From contig LLKB01000007.1 in the NCBI GenBank assembly GCA_001414325.1, positions 80,871-144,870 of the forward strand: a DNA stretch of 64,000 nucleotides, read 5' to 3'. Shown in pieces: positions 46,461 to 54,969 of the stretch. Both the position numbers and the translations under genes were made by a program. The notes under the pieces are model-generated. The model did no database searches, was not told the DNA's origin, and saw nothing but the letters and a program-made list of their open reading frames with translations. This DNA is from Butyribacter intestini. Its GTDB lineage: Bacteria > Bacillota > Clostridia > Lachnospirales > Lachnospiraceae. The stretch's first letter is position 1. Each line of letters begins with the position of its first letter.

Positions 46461-48182
46461 ATGGATTACAAAGAGATTTATGAGTCATGGCTTGCAAACC
46501 CTTATTTCGACGAGGAGACAAAAGCTGAACTTAAGGCTATTGCAGATGATGATAACGAGATTAAGGAGCGTTTTTATCAGGAACTTGAGTTTGGTACAGC
46601 CGGACTCAGAGGTGTTATAGGTGCAGGTACAAACCGTATGAACATTTATACAGTCCGCAAGGCTACACAGGGACTTGCAAATTATATTATAAAAGCAGGA
46701 AAACAGTCACAGGGCGTTGCTATCGCATACGATTCACGCCATATGTCACCTGAGTTTGCAGATGAAGCAGCACTCTGCCTTGCAGCCAATGGAATTAAAG
46801 CATATGTATTTGAGTCACTCAGACCTACACCTGAACTTTCGTATGCTGTAAGAGAGCTTAAATGCGTAGCAGGTATCAATGTTACCGCAAGCCACAATCC
46901 ACCTGAGTACAATGGTTACAAGGTGTACTGGGAGGATGGAGCACAGATTACACCACCTCATGACACAGGTATAATGGACGAGGTTAAGGCAGTTACGGAT
47001 TACAACACAGTCAAGACAATGTCAAAAGACGATGCCGTTAAACAGGGATTGTATCAGCAGATTGGCAAAGATATTGATGACAAATATATTGAAGAACTTA
47101 AAAAACAGGTTATCCATTGGGACAGCATTAAGGAGATGGGGGACAAGCTTAAGATTGTTTACACTCCACTTCATGGCACTGGAAATATTCCTGCAAGGCG
47201 TGTCCTTGAGGAACTTGGATTTAAGAATGTTTATGTTGTACCTGAGCAGGAACTTCCTGACGGAGACTTCCCGACAGTAAGTTATCCAAACCCTGAGGCA
47301 GCAGAGGCATTTGAACTTGCACTCAAACTTGCAAAAGAAAAGGATGCAGACCTTGTTCTTGCAACTGACCCCGATGCGGACAGACTTGGTGTTTATGTAA
47401 AAGATACAAAATCAGGCGAGTATATCACTCTTACCGGAAATATGTCAGGCTGCCTTCTCGCTGATTATGAGATTTCACAGATTAAGGAGACAAAGGGACT
47501 TCCAGAGGACGGAAAGCTTATCAAAACTATCGTTACATCAAATCTTGCAGATGAGATTGCGAAATATTACGGTGTAGACCTTATTGAAGTTCTTACAGGA
47601 TTTAAGTATATCGGACAGCAGATACTTAATTTTGAGACAACAGGCAAGGGTACATATCTCTTTGGATTTGAGGAGAGTTATGGCTGTCTTATCGGTACTC
47701 ATGCAAGGGATAAGGATGCTATCGTTGCGACTATGGCTCTCTGTGAGGCAGCAGCTTATTACAAGACAAAGAATATGACACTCTGGGATGCCATGATTGC
47801 AATGTACGAGAGATACGGATATTGCAAGGACGGAGTGAAGGCCGTTACTATGAAAGGTATCGAGGGACTTGCAAAAATTCAGGAGATTATGTCAGACCTT
47901 CGTAAAAATCCTCCTAAGGAGATTAACGGACACAAGGTACTTTCATTCAGAGATTACCAGGCTGATACTATTACAGACCTTGCAACAGGTGAGGTTAAAC
48001 CTACGGGACTTCCTAAGTCAAATGTACTTTACTTTGATATGGAAGACAATGTATGGATGTGTGTAAGACCATCAGGAACAGAGCCAAAGATTAAATTCTA
48101 CTATGGAGTTGTCGGAACATCTCTTGAAGATGCGGATAAGAAGTCAGAGCAGATGGCAAAGGCTGTTGATGACCTTATCTAA
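46461..48182 (+). CDS. Phosphosugar mutase (phosphoglucomutase/phosphomannomutase)
   Basis: 573 residues, full-length alpha-D-phosphohexomutase of the PgcA type. Interconverts glucose-1-P and glucose-6-P (or mannose equivalents). It has the catalytic phosphoserine loop TASHNPPEYNGYKVYW near 145, the metal loop DPDADRLG near 302, the sugar-binding FGFEESYGCLIG near 400 and the phosphate-binding RPSGTEPKIKFYYGV near 540. It precedes glgB, so it plausibly supplies glucose-1-P for glycogen. The start has GAGGAGG. Spacing to glgB (221 bp with hairpins) suggests separate transcription. Confidence 0.96.
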   Translation: MDYKEIYESWLANPYFDEETKAELKAIADDDNEIKERFYQELEFGTAGLRGVIGAGTNRMNIYTVRKATQGLANYIIKAGKQSQGVAIAYDSRHMSPEFADEAALCLAANGIKAYVFESLRPTPELSYAVRELKCVAGINVTASHNPPEYNGYKVYWEDGAQITPPHDTGIMDEVKAVTDYNTVKTMSKDDAVKQGLYQQIGKDIDDKYIEELKKQVIHWDSIKEMGDKLKIVYTPLHGTGNIPARRVLEELGFKNVYVVPEQELPDGDFPTVSYPNPEAAEAFELALKLAKEKDADLVLATDPDADRLGVYVKDTKSGEYITLTGNMSGCLLADYEISQIKETKGLPEDGKLIKTIVTSNLADEIAKYYGVDLIEVLTGFKYIGQQILNFETTGKGTYLFGFEESYGCLIGTHARDKDAIVATMALCEAAAYYKTKNMTLWDAMIAMYERYGYCKDGVKAVTMKGIEGLAKIQEIMSDLRKNPPKEINGHKVLSFRDYQADTITDLATGEVKPTGLPKSNVLYFDMEDNVWMCVRPSGTEPKIKFYYGVVGTSLEDADKKSEQMAKAVDDLI

Positions 48183-48196
48183 TTAAACAACAAGAT

Positions 48197-48265
48197 GCAA
48201 GGGTCAAAATGCTTTTTGGTCCCAAACATCATAATAAAAGGGTAAAATGCTTTTTGATCTCAATA
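48197..48265. repeat. Degenerate GGGTCAAAA hairpin repeats between mutase and glgB
   Basis: AAGGGTCAAAATGCTTTTTG followed by GTCCC (from 48197), and a second related unit AGGGTAAAATGCTTTTTGAT (from 48238). They belong to the same loose family as 46384-46407. Confidence 0.5.
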
Positions 48266-48349
48266 TTATTAAACGGCATTTAAAAATGCAGCAGAATATT
48301 AAAAAGTTTAGATATTTAAAGTGTTTTGCAAATGTAAATTAAAAATAAT

Positions 48350-48381
48350 AACATGGACAGCCATATATGGCTGTTCATGTT
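48350..48381. promoter_or_regulatory. 32-bp palindrome just upstream of the glgB ribosome binding site
   Basis: AACATGGACAGCCATA followed by TATGGCTGTTCATGTT; all but one position pair. It ends 9 bp before the CGGGGG ribosome binding site, so it could be an operator or a 5' UTR hairpin. Confidence 0.55.
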
Positions 48382-48403
48382 AAAAAGATTCGGGGGAAAG
48401 CGT

Positions 48404-50629
48404 ATGCAGGAAAAAATGGACCAGTGGATTAACTGGGTTGAATATGATGAGCTGCTTGAGGGAAGACATAATGCACCACATAATTTACTGGGATTGCACA
48501 GCTTTGGCAGAGGTCAGGTTCTTACGGTCTACAGACCTGAAGCTGAAAGAGTTTTTATAACCGATATGTCAGGGAAAAATGAACTTGAGTTAGAGGAAAT
48601 TGGTGAGGGTTCAGGTTTTTTTGGAAAATATATTCCGAGAAAAAACTACAGAGCACCATATAAGGTAAAGGTTCAATATTCTGAGAATGATGTTATAGAA
48701 TATGTAGATCCATATTGTTTTGAACCGCAGATTGGTGATGAAGATTTATATTATTTTGCGGAGGGTAAGCATTACGAGATATACAAAAAACTTGGTGCAC
48801 ATCCTATGACGATAAATGGTGTGAAAGGAACATACTTTGCGGTATGGGCACCTCATGCCAGGGCGGTAAGTGTGGCAGGAAGTTTTAATATGTGGGATGG
48901 CAGGCTACATCATATGAGAACACTTCAGGTTTCAGGTGTTTATGAACTGTTTATTCCGGGTGTTGAGCCGGGAGCAATTTATAAATACCAGATACTTACA
49001 AGAACAGGTGAAGTTCTGATGAAAGCAGATCCGTATGCAAACTGTTCTGAACTTCGTCCGGCAAACGCATCTGTAGTCGCAGACATAAGCGGATTTAAGT
49101 GGAATGATACTAAATGGATGCGTGAGCGTGAAAAGAAGGACAGAAATACGCTTCGCAAAGAGCCGATGGCTATATACGAAGTTCATATCGGTTCATGGCA
49201 CAAGAAAGATGACGGTACGGAAGATGGATTTTATACTTATCGTGAGATGGCACCTATGCTTGCAGAGTATGTTAAGAAGATGGGATATACTCATGTCGAG
49301 CTTATGGGAATTGCCGAGCATCCGTTTGATGGCTCATGGGGATACCAGGTGACAGGTTATTATGCACCTACAAGAAGATATGGTTCGCCGAGAGACTTCA
49401 TGTATTTTGTTGATTATATGCATGAAAAAGGTATTCATGTAATTCTTGACTGGGTTCCTGCACATTTTCCAAAGGACGAGCATGGTCTGGGAAGATTTGA
49501 TGGACAGCCGCTTTATGAGCATCCTGATCCGAGGAGAGGAGAGCATCCGCACTGGGGAACTTATATCTTCAATTATGGCAAGAGGGAAGTCGAAAACTTC
49601 CTTATCGCAAACGGACTTTTCTGGCTCAAGGAGTTCCATGTAGACGGTCTTAGAGTTGATGCGGTTGCATCAATGCTTTATCTTGATTATGGAAAGGATG
49701 ACGGCGAGTGGCTTCCAAATGAAAAGGGTGGCAATGAAAATTATGATGCCATAAATCTTTTCAGACATATGAACGAGCAGTTTGAAAAACAGTGTCCGGG
49801 AACAGAGATAATAGCCGAAGAGTCAACGGCATGGGCGGGTGTTACATCACCTGTTTCAATGAATGGACTTGGATTTCTGTTCAAGTGGAATATGGGATGG
49901 ATGAACGACTTCCTTGAATATATGAAGCTTGATCCTTATTTCAGGGCAAACAATCATGGAAAACTTACATTTAGTATGCAGTACGCATACAGTGAAAACT
50001 TTATTCAGGTTCTCTCTCATGATGAAGTTGTTCACGGAAAAGGTTCAATGATAGAAAAGATGCCGGGTGAGTACGAGGACAAATTTGCAAATCTCCGCAC
50101 GGCATATGGATTTATGTATGGTCATCCGGGAAAGAAACTTCTTTTTATGGGACAGGAATTTGCACAGTTCAGGGAGTGGAGCGAGAAGCGAAGTCTTGAC
50201 TGGGAACTTCTTGACTACGATATGCACCAGAAGATGCAGGCATATGTAAGAGAGCTTAACAAACTTTATGAAAAATATGATGCCATGTATGTAAATGACT
50301 GTGAGCCTATCGGATTTGAGTGGATGAGTTGTGATAATGCTAATATGAGCACTGTAAGTTTTGTGCGTCGTGGAAGTTCTGCGAAAGAGCAGCTTTTGTT
50401 TATTTGCAACTTTACACCGGTGCAGTATGAGGAATATCGTACAGGAGTGCCTTGTGCAGGTGAATATACAAAGATACTTTCATCAGATGATGAGAAGTTT
50501 GGCGGAACAGGCGTGAATGTTAAAAAGGTAGTAAAAGCAGAAAAGATTGAGTGTGAGAAAAAAGAATACTCAATAGAGTTAAATCTTCCGCCTATGTCAG
50601 TTACGGTATTTAAGTTTGATTATAAATAA
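48404..50629 (+). CDS. glgB: 1,4-alpha-glucan branching enzyme GlgB
   Basis: 741 residues. Makes alpha-1,6 branches in glycogen. An N-terminal helical/beta region, a CBM48 module (GTYFAVWAPHARAVSVAGSF near 145), then the GH13 barrel: IYEVHIGSWHKK, DWVPAHFPKDEHGL, GLRVDAVASMLYLDY (nucleophile Asp), TEIIAEESTAW (acid/base Glu) and VLSHDEVVHGKGSM (transition-state Asp). The C-terminal beta domain is intact. ATG 48404 follows GGGGGAAAG; a longer frame to 48353 runs through the palindrome and is unlikely. It needs glucose-1-P from the neighbouring mutase indirectly. Confidence 0.96.
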   Translation: MQEKMDQWINWVEYDELLEGRHNAPHNLLGLHSFGRGQVLTVYRPEAERVFITDMSGKNELELEEIGEGSGFFGKYIPRKNYRAPYKVKVQYSENDVIEYVDPYCFEPQIGDEDLYYFAEGKHYEIYKKLGAHPMTINGVKGTYFAVWAPHARAVSVAGSFNMWDGRLHHMRTLQVSGVYELFIPGVEPGAIYKYQILTRTGEVLMKADPYANCSELRPANASVVADISGFKWNDTKWMREREKKDRNTLRKEPMAIYEVHIGSWHKKDDGTEDGFYTYREMAPMLAEYVKKMGYTHVELMGIAEHPFDGSWGYQVTGYYAPTRRYGSPRDFMYFVDYMHEKGIHVILDWVPAHFPKDEHGLGRFDGQPLYEHPDPRRGEHPHWGTYIFNYGKREVENFLIANGLFWLKEFHVDGLRVDAVASMLYLDYGKDDGEWLPNEKGGNENYDAINLFRHMNEQFEKQCPGTEIIAEESTAWAGVTSPVSMNGLGFLFKWNMGWMNDFLEYMKLDPYFRANNHGKLTFSMQYAYSENFIQVLSHDEVVHGKGSMIEKMPGEYEDKFANLRTAYGFMYGHPGKKLLFMGQEFAQFREWSEKRSLDWELLDYDMHQKMQAYVRELNKLYEKYDAMYVNDCEPIGFEWMSCDNANMSTVSFVRRGSSAKEQLLFICNFTPVQYEEYRTGVPCAGEYTKILSSDDEKFGGTGVNVKKVVKAEKIECEKKEYSIELNLPPMSVTVFKFDYK

Positions 50630-50673
50630 ACTGATATGTAATTTATAAAAAACATTAATATTAAAAAATATAA

Positions 50674-50715
50674 AAGAGAGTGCAACAATTTTTAGTATTG
50701 CACTCTCTTATTTTT
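50674..50715 (+). terminator. Rho-independent terminator of glgB
   Basis: AAGAGAGTGCAA, 12-nt loop, TTGCACTCTCTT, then ATTTTT; 45 bp after the stop codon. Confidence 0.85.
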
Positions 50716-50780
50716 AATGCATAGGAAAATGCTTGTAACGCAATGCGGTGCCAACAAAAATTGCGAAGCAATTCTTGCAG

Positions 50781-50807
50781 GAGCAAAACGCTGGTTTTGC
50801 TCTTTTT
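50781..50807 (+). terminator. Second terminator-like hairpin between glgB and the lysozyme gene
   Basis: GAGCAAAAC, 4-nt loop, GTTTTGCTC, then TTTTT. It may back up the glgB terminator or shield the convergent lysozyme gene. Confidence 0.65.
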
Positions 50808-50860
50808 ATAATAAAATTTTTTATTCTTTAGAATATTTTCAGATAATCTTATCTTCAATT

Positions 50861-52585
50861 TTACTTCACATACTTTGCATTAACATATCCCACATAAGAT
50901 TTCTTTGTGTCAGAATATCTTACTTTATAAAACTTGACTTTACCCGCCTTTTGAGTTTTGAGCACAGCCAGATACGAACCTTTAGGTATTTTTACTTTTG
51001 GCTTTGTCAGTGAACTTAAATTATTGTAAAGTTTAGCTGCCTGTTTAGCGGTGCCGCCCTTATAATATTTAAGTTTTGCATCGGCGGGAAGATAAACACT
51101 GTTTTTTTTGCCTTTAATATAATAATTTACATGAATAAATGTTGTATTGTTTTTGTAAACCGTTTTACCGAGATATTCAACTATTGAATTTTTAGGTATC
51201 GTTCTAAAGGCATCTGACTGTGCCGAAGGTTTTTTCAATAGTTTGTGTTTTGCTTGCGTTATGCCTGCACGGCTCTTTGAAGCGGAAGCCGTGAGTGAAG
51301 CATAATTGCTGTATGTAGTATCAGAAGCGGTTTTGTTTATGCTTCTTATTTTATAATAATATTCATGTCCGTTTGTTACTTTTGTGTCTTTATAAGTTGT
51401 CGTATTTACATTTGATATTATTTTAACATTTTTGTAGCTGCCATCGTAAAAGTTTTTTCTGAATATCTGGTATCCGGCAGCATTACTGCTTTTTGTCCAT
51501 TTTAAAGTGATTGCTTTTGTGCCGGAAACAGCTCTGAAATTCTTTGGTGCTGTCATTTTGGTGCCGGCAGGTTTAGCAGTCGGCTTTACAGTCGGCTTTG
51601 CCGTTGCTTTAGCAGTAGGTTTTGCGGTAGGCTTAGCAGTCGGTTTGGCTGTCGGTTTAACCGTTGGCTTGACAGTAGGTTTTGCGGTAGGCTTAGCAGT
51701 CGGTTTGACCGTTGGAGAAGCAGTTGGCTTTGGTGTGTTTGTTGCTGCTGGAGCGGGTGTTGAGCTTGTGTCATCAAGTTTGCTCTTTGTGTACCAGAAG
51801 TTACAGTCAACTTTTCCTGTTATACCATTGACTTTTCCTGAGCTTGTGTACTGCCAGTATTCATATTTGTTTGCATAAGTTGTTTTTGTAGTGTAATTTG
51901 CAAGCCATACTTTATATGATTTGCCTATTGAAGCACCGTCAATAAGGCTTGAAAAGTCGCTCTTGTTTGCGTAGACAAGAGGTGTATATCCGGCATCCTT
52001 AACGGCGGCACAAAATGCTTTTACATTAGCTGTTGCAGCGGATTTGCTTAACTTGGCATCATACATTCTGCCGACCGGTTTGGAGCCGTCGGTCGGATAT
52101 TCATAGTCGATGGCAACCGGCAGTGTAATATCGTAATCTTTAATCTTATCTATACAGAATTTGGCCTCTTCCTTAGCTTCGGCTGTCGTGAGTGCTTCGG
52201 TAAAATAGTAAACACCGACCTTTATGCCGGCGGCAAGAGCACCTTCTATATTTGTTTTATAGAAAGGATCAGTACAGAGAGTGCCTGATTTTCCGTAACC
52301 TCTGTAGCCTACTCTTACAATTACGAAGTCAACTCCGGCTTTTTTGACTTTGTTCCAATCAATAGTGCCGTTGTTATTGTTGTATTTAGAAACATCAATT
52401 CCGTGATATATATTATATCCGCTAAAATTATCATTATGTGTATAAGTGGAGCTTGTGAACGGACTTTTTCCGGTCAGTGCGGCAGATGCCTTTTTGGTGT
52501 TTGCAGGCATAGATACAGTCGATGCAAATGCACTTTGTAAGGCAAGTGTGCAGACGAGCAGTTTTGACAATAGTTTCTTTTTCAT
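50861..52585 (-). CDS. Secreted GH25 lysozyme with TAKPT linker, fibronectin III and SH3-like tail
   Basis: 574 residues. Signal peptide (about 1-33). GH25 domain about 60-265: HGIDVSKYNNNNGTIDW start with the conserved Asp, PVAIDYEYP with catalytic acids, YTPLVYANKSDF. A Pro/Thr/Lys/Ala linker of about 60 residues (near 275-340) is built of TAKPTVKP-type repeats, then a fibronectin type III domain (about 345-435) and a C-terminal SH3-like tail (about 450-574). It hydrolyses peptidoglycan. The linker repeat is mirrored at the DNA level (51555-51730) and creates a long antisense open frame that is not a gene. Confidence 0.94.
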   Translation of the reverse strand: MKKKLLSKLLVCTLALQSAFASTVSMPANTKKASAALTGKSPFTSSTYTHNDNFSGYNIYHGIDVSKYNNNNGTIDWNKVKKAGVDFVIVRVGYRGYGKSGTLCTDPFYKTNIEGALAAGIKVGVYYFTEALTTAEAKEEAKFCIDKIKDYDITLPVAIDYEYPTDGSKPVGRMYDAKLSKSAATANVKAFCAAVKDAGYTPLVYANKSDFSSLIDGASIGKSYKVWLANYTTKTTYANKYEYWQYTSSGKVNGITGKVDCNFWYTKSKLDDTSSTPAPAATNTPKPTASPTVKPTAKPTAKPTVKPTVKPTAKPTAKPTAKPTAKATAKPTVKPTAKPAGTKMTAPKNFRAVSGTKAITLKWTKSSNAAGYQIFRKNFYDGSYKNVKIISNVNTTTYKDTKVTNGHEYYYKIRSINKTASDTTYSNYASLTASASKSRAGITQAKHKLLKKPSAQSDAFRTIPKNSIVEYLGKTVYKNNTTFIHVNYYIKGKKNSVYLPADAKLKYYKGGTAKQAAKLYNNLSSLTKPKVKIPKGSYLAVLKTQKAGKVKFYKVRYSDTKKSYVGYVNAKYVK

Positions 52586-52637
52586 GATGTCCCCCCTAAA
52601 GTTTGTTGTGCTTACAAAATCAGTTGAAAGTTGTGCT

Positions 52638-52781
52638 GATTGTAATGATATAACAATAATAACGCAGGCACGCTCTCGCTATGCCGTCGTTCGCAGCAGT
52701 ACATAGGTCAATAAAAAACATTGCCCAAGTGCTGGCGACGACGGAATGTCTGCTTATATTATTTGCTATATCATTACAATC
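52638..52781. repeat. Structured inverted-repeat element, copy B
   Basis: Outer arms GATTGTAATGATATA and TATATCATTACAATC pair. The core repeats the layout of copy A: GGCACGCT..CGCTAT, CCGTCGT/ACGACGG, CGCAGC, AGTAC/GTGCT and GGTCAAT/ATTGCC. The AGTAC/GTGCT pair replaces GGTAC/GTGCC of copy A by a compensating change. It lies about 50 bp upstream of the lysozyme start. The rest of 52586-53338 holds the repeats listed next and no gene. Confidence 0.65.
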
Positions 52782-52885
52782 TTGTAAATCTGTCAAGATT
52801 TTGCAAGTGTTATGTTTATTAGAACTGTTACTTACTTTTCTATGGTATTCTACAGTATATATGTGTGATATGTCAAAAAAAAGTT

Positions 52886-53069
52886 GTAACAGTTCAGCCA
52901 TAAAAAGATAATTGGCAATACAATGAGCTTGTTCATTGTATTGTTAAGTACCTTTTTATGGTAGAATAGCCTTTCATTTATTGCATGAAATTAACAAAAG
53001 CTGCAAAGCAGCGGCTGACAGCTTGCTGGCAGGTTTATGAATGTAAGAAATGCAAGGCTGAACTGTTAC
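52886..53069. repeat. 184-bp repeat unit with GTAACAGTTCAGCC inverted ends
   Basis: Exact inverted ends GTAACAGTTCAGCC and GGCTGAACTGTTAC. Near the left end lies a hairpin GGCAATACAATGA / TTCATTGTATTG. The right 45 bp match the right end at 32737. No ORF inside; looks like a non-autonomous mobile element. Confidence 0.65.
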
Positions 53070-53203
53070 AAAATGTTTGACACTATTAATAAAGTCCCTA
53101 ACATTTATTGCATAGAGAAGTAAGTGGTGGGGATACTTTTTGATATCAGGAGAGGCAAAAGTACATTTTGATATGTTGTGATAGTGTTGTAAGCAGGCAG
53201 CAC

Positions 53204-53227
53204 AGCGGATTGTGAATATCCGCTTGA
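53204..53227. repeat. Dispersed 24-bp hairpin repeat, copy 6
   Basis: AGCGGATTGTGAATATCCGC followed by TTGA, about 110 bp before the radical SAM gene. Confidence 0.65.
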
Positions 53228-53338
53228 AATATAGATATAGACATAATGGTAATAAATGGTGATTGACAGTTAAGCTATGTGATGATAAAATATAAACAAA
53301 TGTTCGGGAACTAAAGTTCGAGAAAGGCGGTCGGTTAC

Positions 53339-54949
53339 ATGGTTTTTGAGAGTGATACAAATCTTATGAAGAAATTACAGATATTATCAGATGCGGCAAA
53401 GTATGATGTTGCCTGTACTTCGAGCGGAGTGCAGCGTGACGGCATCAAGGGTGAGATAGGAAATGCAATGTCGTGTGGTATCTGCCACAGCTTTGCGGCA
53501 GATGGAAGATGCGTGTCGTTGCTTAAGATATTGTTTACAAATGAGTGCATTTATAATTGCAGATATTGTATAAATCGTGTATCAAATGATGTTCCGAGGA
53601 CTTCTTTTACACCTGAGGAGGTGTGCAGGCTTACAATGGAGTTTTACAGGAGAAATTATATAGAGGGATTGTTTTTGAGTTCGGGTATCTTATATTCTCC
53701 TGATTATACGATGGAACTTATCTGTAAAACGCTTCATGAGCTTAGGATAGTACACCATTTTAATGGCTATATACATTGCAAGGCTATTCCGGGAGCTTCA
53801 CAGGAGCTTGTTGAACTTGCGGGCTGGTATGCAGACAGGATGAGTGTCAATCTTGAACTTCCGACAGAGGCAGGTCTTAAAGAACTTGCTCCGAACAAGA
53901 GCAGAAAAAACATACTTACACCGATGCGTCAGATACAGTCGGGTATGGCACAGAGCAGGGAAATGTTAGGGATGAAAGGCGGCAATAGGAGTGCGTACTG
54001 GTACACATCAAAGCGTTTGGGACGGAGTATGGAGATTGAGGAACATAAGATTACACCTGATAGCAGTTTAATAGGTGGGAGAAATGATAGATTTGAAGAA
54101 CAGAAAAACATTCATAAAAGCAGTAATGACAAAACAGATAACTTATCGATGGACACAGGAAAAAATGCAATATTAAATGCAGATTTTAAAGGCAGAAAGT
54201 CGGAAAAGCAGATTGAAAAAACGGATATTTTGTCTATGCAGGAACATAAGACCGGCTCAAATGCACTTACCATGTGGAACAAGACTGATATAAGCAGAGG
54301 GTTTGTTCCGGCAGGACAGAGCACACAGATGATAATTGGAGCGACAGGTGAGAGTGATTACGAGATAATGTCTGTATCTGAAGCACTTTATAAAAGGTTT
54401 GATTTAAAGAGGGTATTCTACTCTGCATTTATCAATGTAAATAATGACAGTACACTTCCGGCACAGGCGGGAGGACCGCCGCTTCGCAGGGAACACAGAC
54501 TTTATCAGGCAGACTGGCTCCTGAGATATTATGGCTTTGAGGCAAATGAACTTTTATCTGAAAAAAGGCCATTTTTCAATACATTCTTAGACCCTAAGTG
54601 TGACTGGGCATTAGGACATCTGGAGGATTTTCCGGTAGAGATAAATAAAGCAGATTACAACACTCTTCTCAGAGTACCGGGGATAGGAGTCAAGTCGGCA
54701 GGGCGTATAGTCCGTGCGAGAAAGTCGGGAAGTCTTGACTTTAATTCGTTAAAGACAATAGGTGTTGTTTTAAAGCGTGCCGTATTTTTTATAACCTGCA
54801 ACGGAAAGATGATGTATGATTTTCTTAAAGTGGATGAAGATTATATTACGAGGAGTCTTGTTACTAATGAGGGCGATGTGATGAGAGGTTTTGGGGCGGA
54901 TATTACTTATAAGCAGCTTACACTGTTTGATGATTTCCAACTTGGGTAG
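53339..54949 (+). CDS. Putative DNA modification/repair radical SAM protein
   Basis: 536 residues. Radical SAM cysteines in ECIYNCRYCINR near 72 (Cx3Cx2C). The C-terminus has a helix-hairpin-helix DNA-binding motif (KADYNTLLRVPGIGVKSAGR near 440). It matches the 'rSAM linked to UDG-like' family encoded beside the next gene. An unusual polar stretch of about 90 residues (about 225-315, between YWYTSKRLG and FVPAGQSTQMIIG) makes it longer than typical members. The start ATG has AGAAAGG upstream. The partner gene follows after 20 bp. The reaction is unknown. Confidence 0.9.
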   Translation: MVFESDTNLMKKLQILSDAAKYDVACTSSGVQRDGIKGEIGNAMSCGICHSFAADGRCVSLLKILFTNECIYNCRYCINRVSNDVPRTSFTPEEVCRLTMEFYRRNYIEGLFLSSGILYSPDYTMELICKTLHELRIVHHFNGYIHCKAIPGASQELVELAGWYADRMSVNLELPTEAGLKELAPNKSRKNILTPMRQIQSGMAQSREMLGMKGGNRSAYWYTSKRLGRSMEIEEHKITPDSSLIGGRNDRFEEQKNIHKSSNDKTDNLSMDTGKNAILNADFKGRKSEKQIEKTDILSMQEHKTGSNALTMWNKTDISRGFVPAGQSTQMIIGATGESDYEIMSVSEALYKRFDLKRVFYSAFINVNNDSTLPAQAGGPPLRREHRLYQADWLLRYYGFEANELLSEKRPFFNTFLDPKCDWALGHLEDFPVEINKADYNTLLRVPGIGVKSAGRIVRARKSGSLDFNSLKTIGVVLKRAVFFITCNGKMMYDFLKVDEDYITRSLVTNEGDVMRGFGADITYKQLTLFDDFQLG

Positions 54950-54969
54950 AAAGGAGAGCCGTAATCATT

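Noticed and set aside
51507..51878. A 123-codon plus-strand frame rich in Val-Gly-Phe-Ala repeats.
   Set aside because: It is the antisense of the TAKPT linker of the lysozyme gene; repeat DNA keeps the frame open.
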